Below are positions 13,501-13,523 of a stretch of 13,523 nt of DNA, in pieces; position 1 is the stretch's first letter; every line of letters starts with the position of its first letter. The position numbers were made by a program, and so were the translations under genes. Source of the DNA: CAWHOW01 sp050013795 (lineage in GTDB: Bacteria > Bacteroidota > Bacteroidia > Bacteroidales > CG2-30-32-10). The notes under the pieces are model-generated. The model made no database searches, was not told the origin of the DNA, and saw only the letters and a list, made by a program, of their open reading frames with translations. Where the stretch lies: assembly GCA_050013795.1 (NCBI GenBank), contig JBEKEO010000070.1, positions 1-13,523 of the forward strand, read 5' to 3'.

Positions 13501-13523
13501 GTTCCTTATTCTATTGATAAGGT
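13481..13523 (+). CDS. yidD: membrane protein insertion efficiency factor YidD, partial (N-terminus only)
   Basis: Fourteen codons are visible (MKKLLGRFLILLIR) before the right edge. The hydrophobic start with LLIR resembles YidD N-termini (…LLIRFYQ), and yidD commonly follows rnpA, often overlapping it as here. YidD is a small inner-membrane-associated protein that assists YidC-dependent insertion. The diagnostic cysteine-rich segment is outside the window, so the name rests on context and the first residues. Confidence 0.72.
   Translation, partial: MKKLLGRFLILLIR

Overview
The window looks like chromosomal DNA of a Bacteroidota bacterium; I cannot place it below phylum. Evidence: AT-rich genes, -7 promoter boxes of the Bacteroidota form TAnnTTTG, an ECF sigma/anti-sigma pair with an outer-membrane target, a GIN (DUF2807) domain protein, and the gene order DUF4271 protein - hemD - rnpA - yidD, which I recall as typical of the phylum. 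No tRNA, rRNA, CRISPR array or complete insertion sequence was seen.

Positions 1-2845 (minus strand) hold two exported peptidases, probably one transcript: an M49-like (dipeptidyl-peptidase III-related) lipoprotein followed 48 bp later by a PA-domain M28 metallopeptidase that runs off the left edge. Positions 2846-3838 are a gene-free, repeat-rich kilobase: four 42-bp tandem units (each a 21-bp dimer), a 22-bp direct repeat 525 bp apart, and several strong hairpins. Positions 3839-4642 (minus) carry a 267-aa protein of uncertain function with visibly higher GC, a good promoter with an operator-like inverted repeat, and a clear terminator.

Positions 5033-8830 (plus) form the most coherent unit: an ECF sigma factor, a single-pass membrane protein that is probably its anti-sigma factor and carries four copies of a 72-residue domain, and a secreted GIN-domain/beta-barrel fusion. 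The same promoter pattern, TGTAAC-N17-CGTC, lies upstream of both the sigma gene and the GIN/barrel gene. This suggests that the sigma factor controls itself and its envelope target.

Positions 8906-13523 are housekeeping: yebC and ackA converge on a shared 16-bp-stem terminator. ackA and the DUF4271 membrane protein gene diverge from a 393-bp AT-rich region containing a palindrome. DUF4271, hemD, rnpA (apparently started from TTG) and the first codons of yidD then run rightward.

The best candidates for something under-described are the sigma/four-repeat anti-sigma/GIN-barrel module with its duplicated promoter, and the repeat-rich intergenic region at 3.0-3.8 kb.
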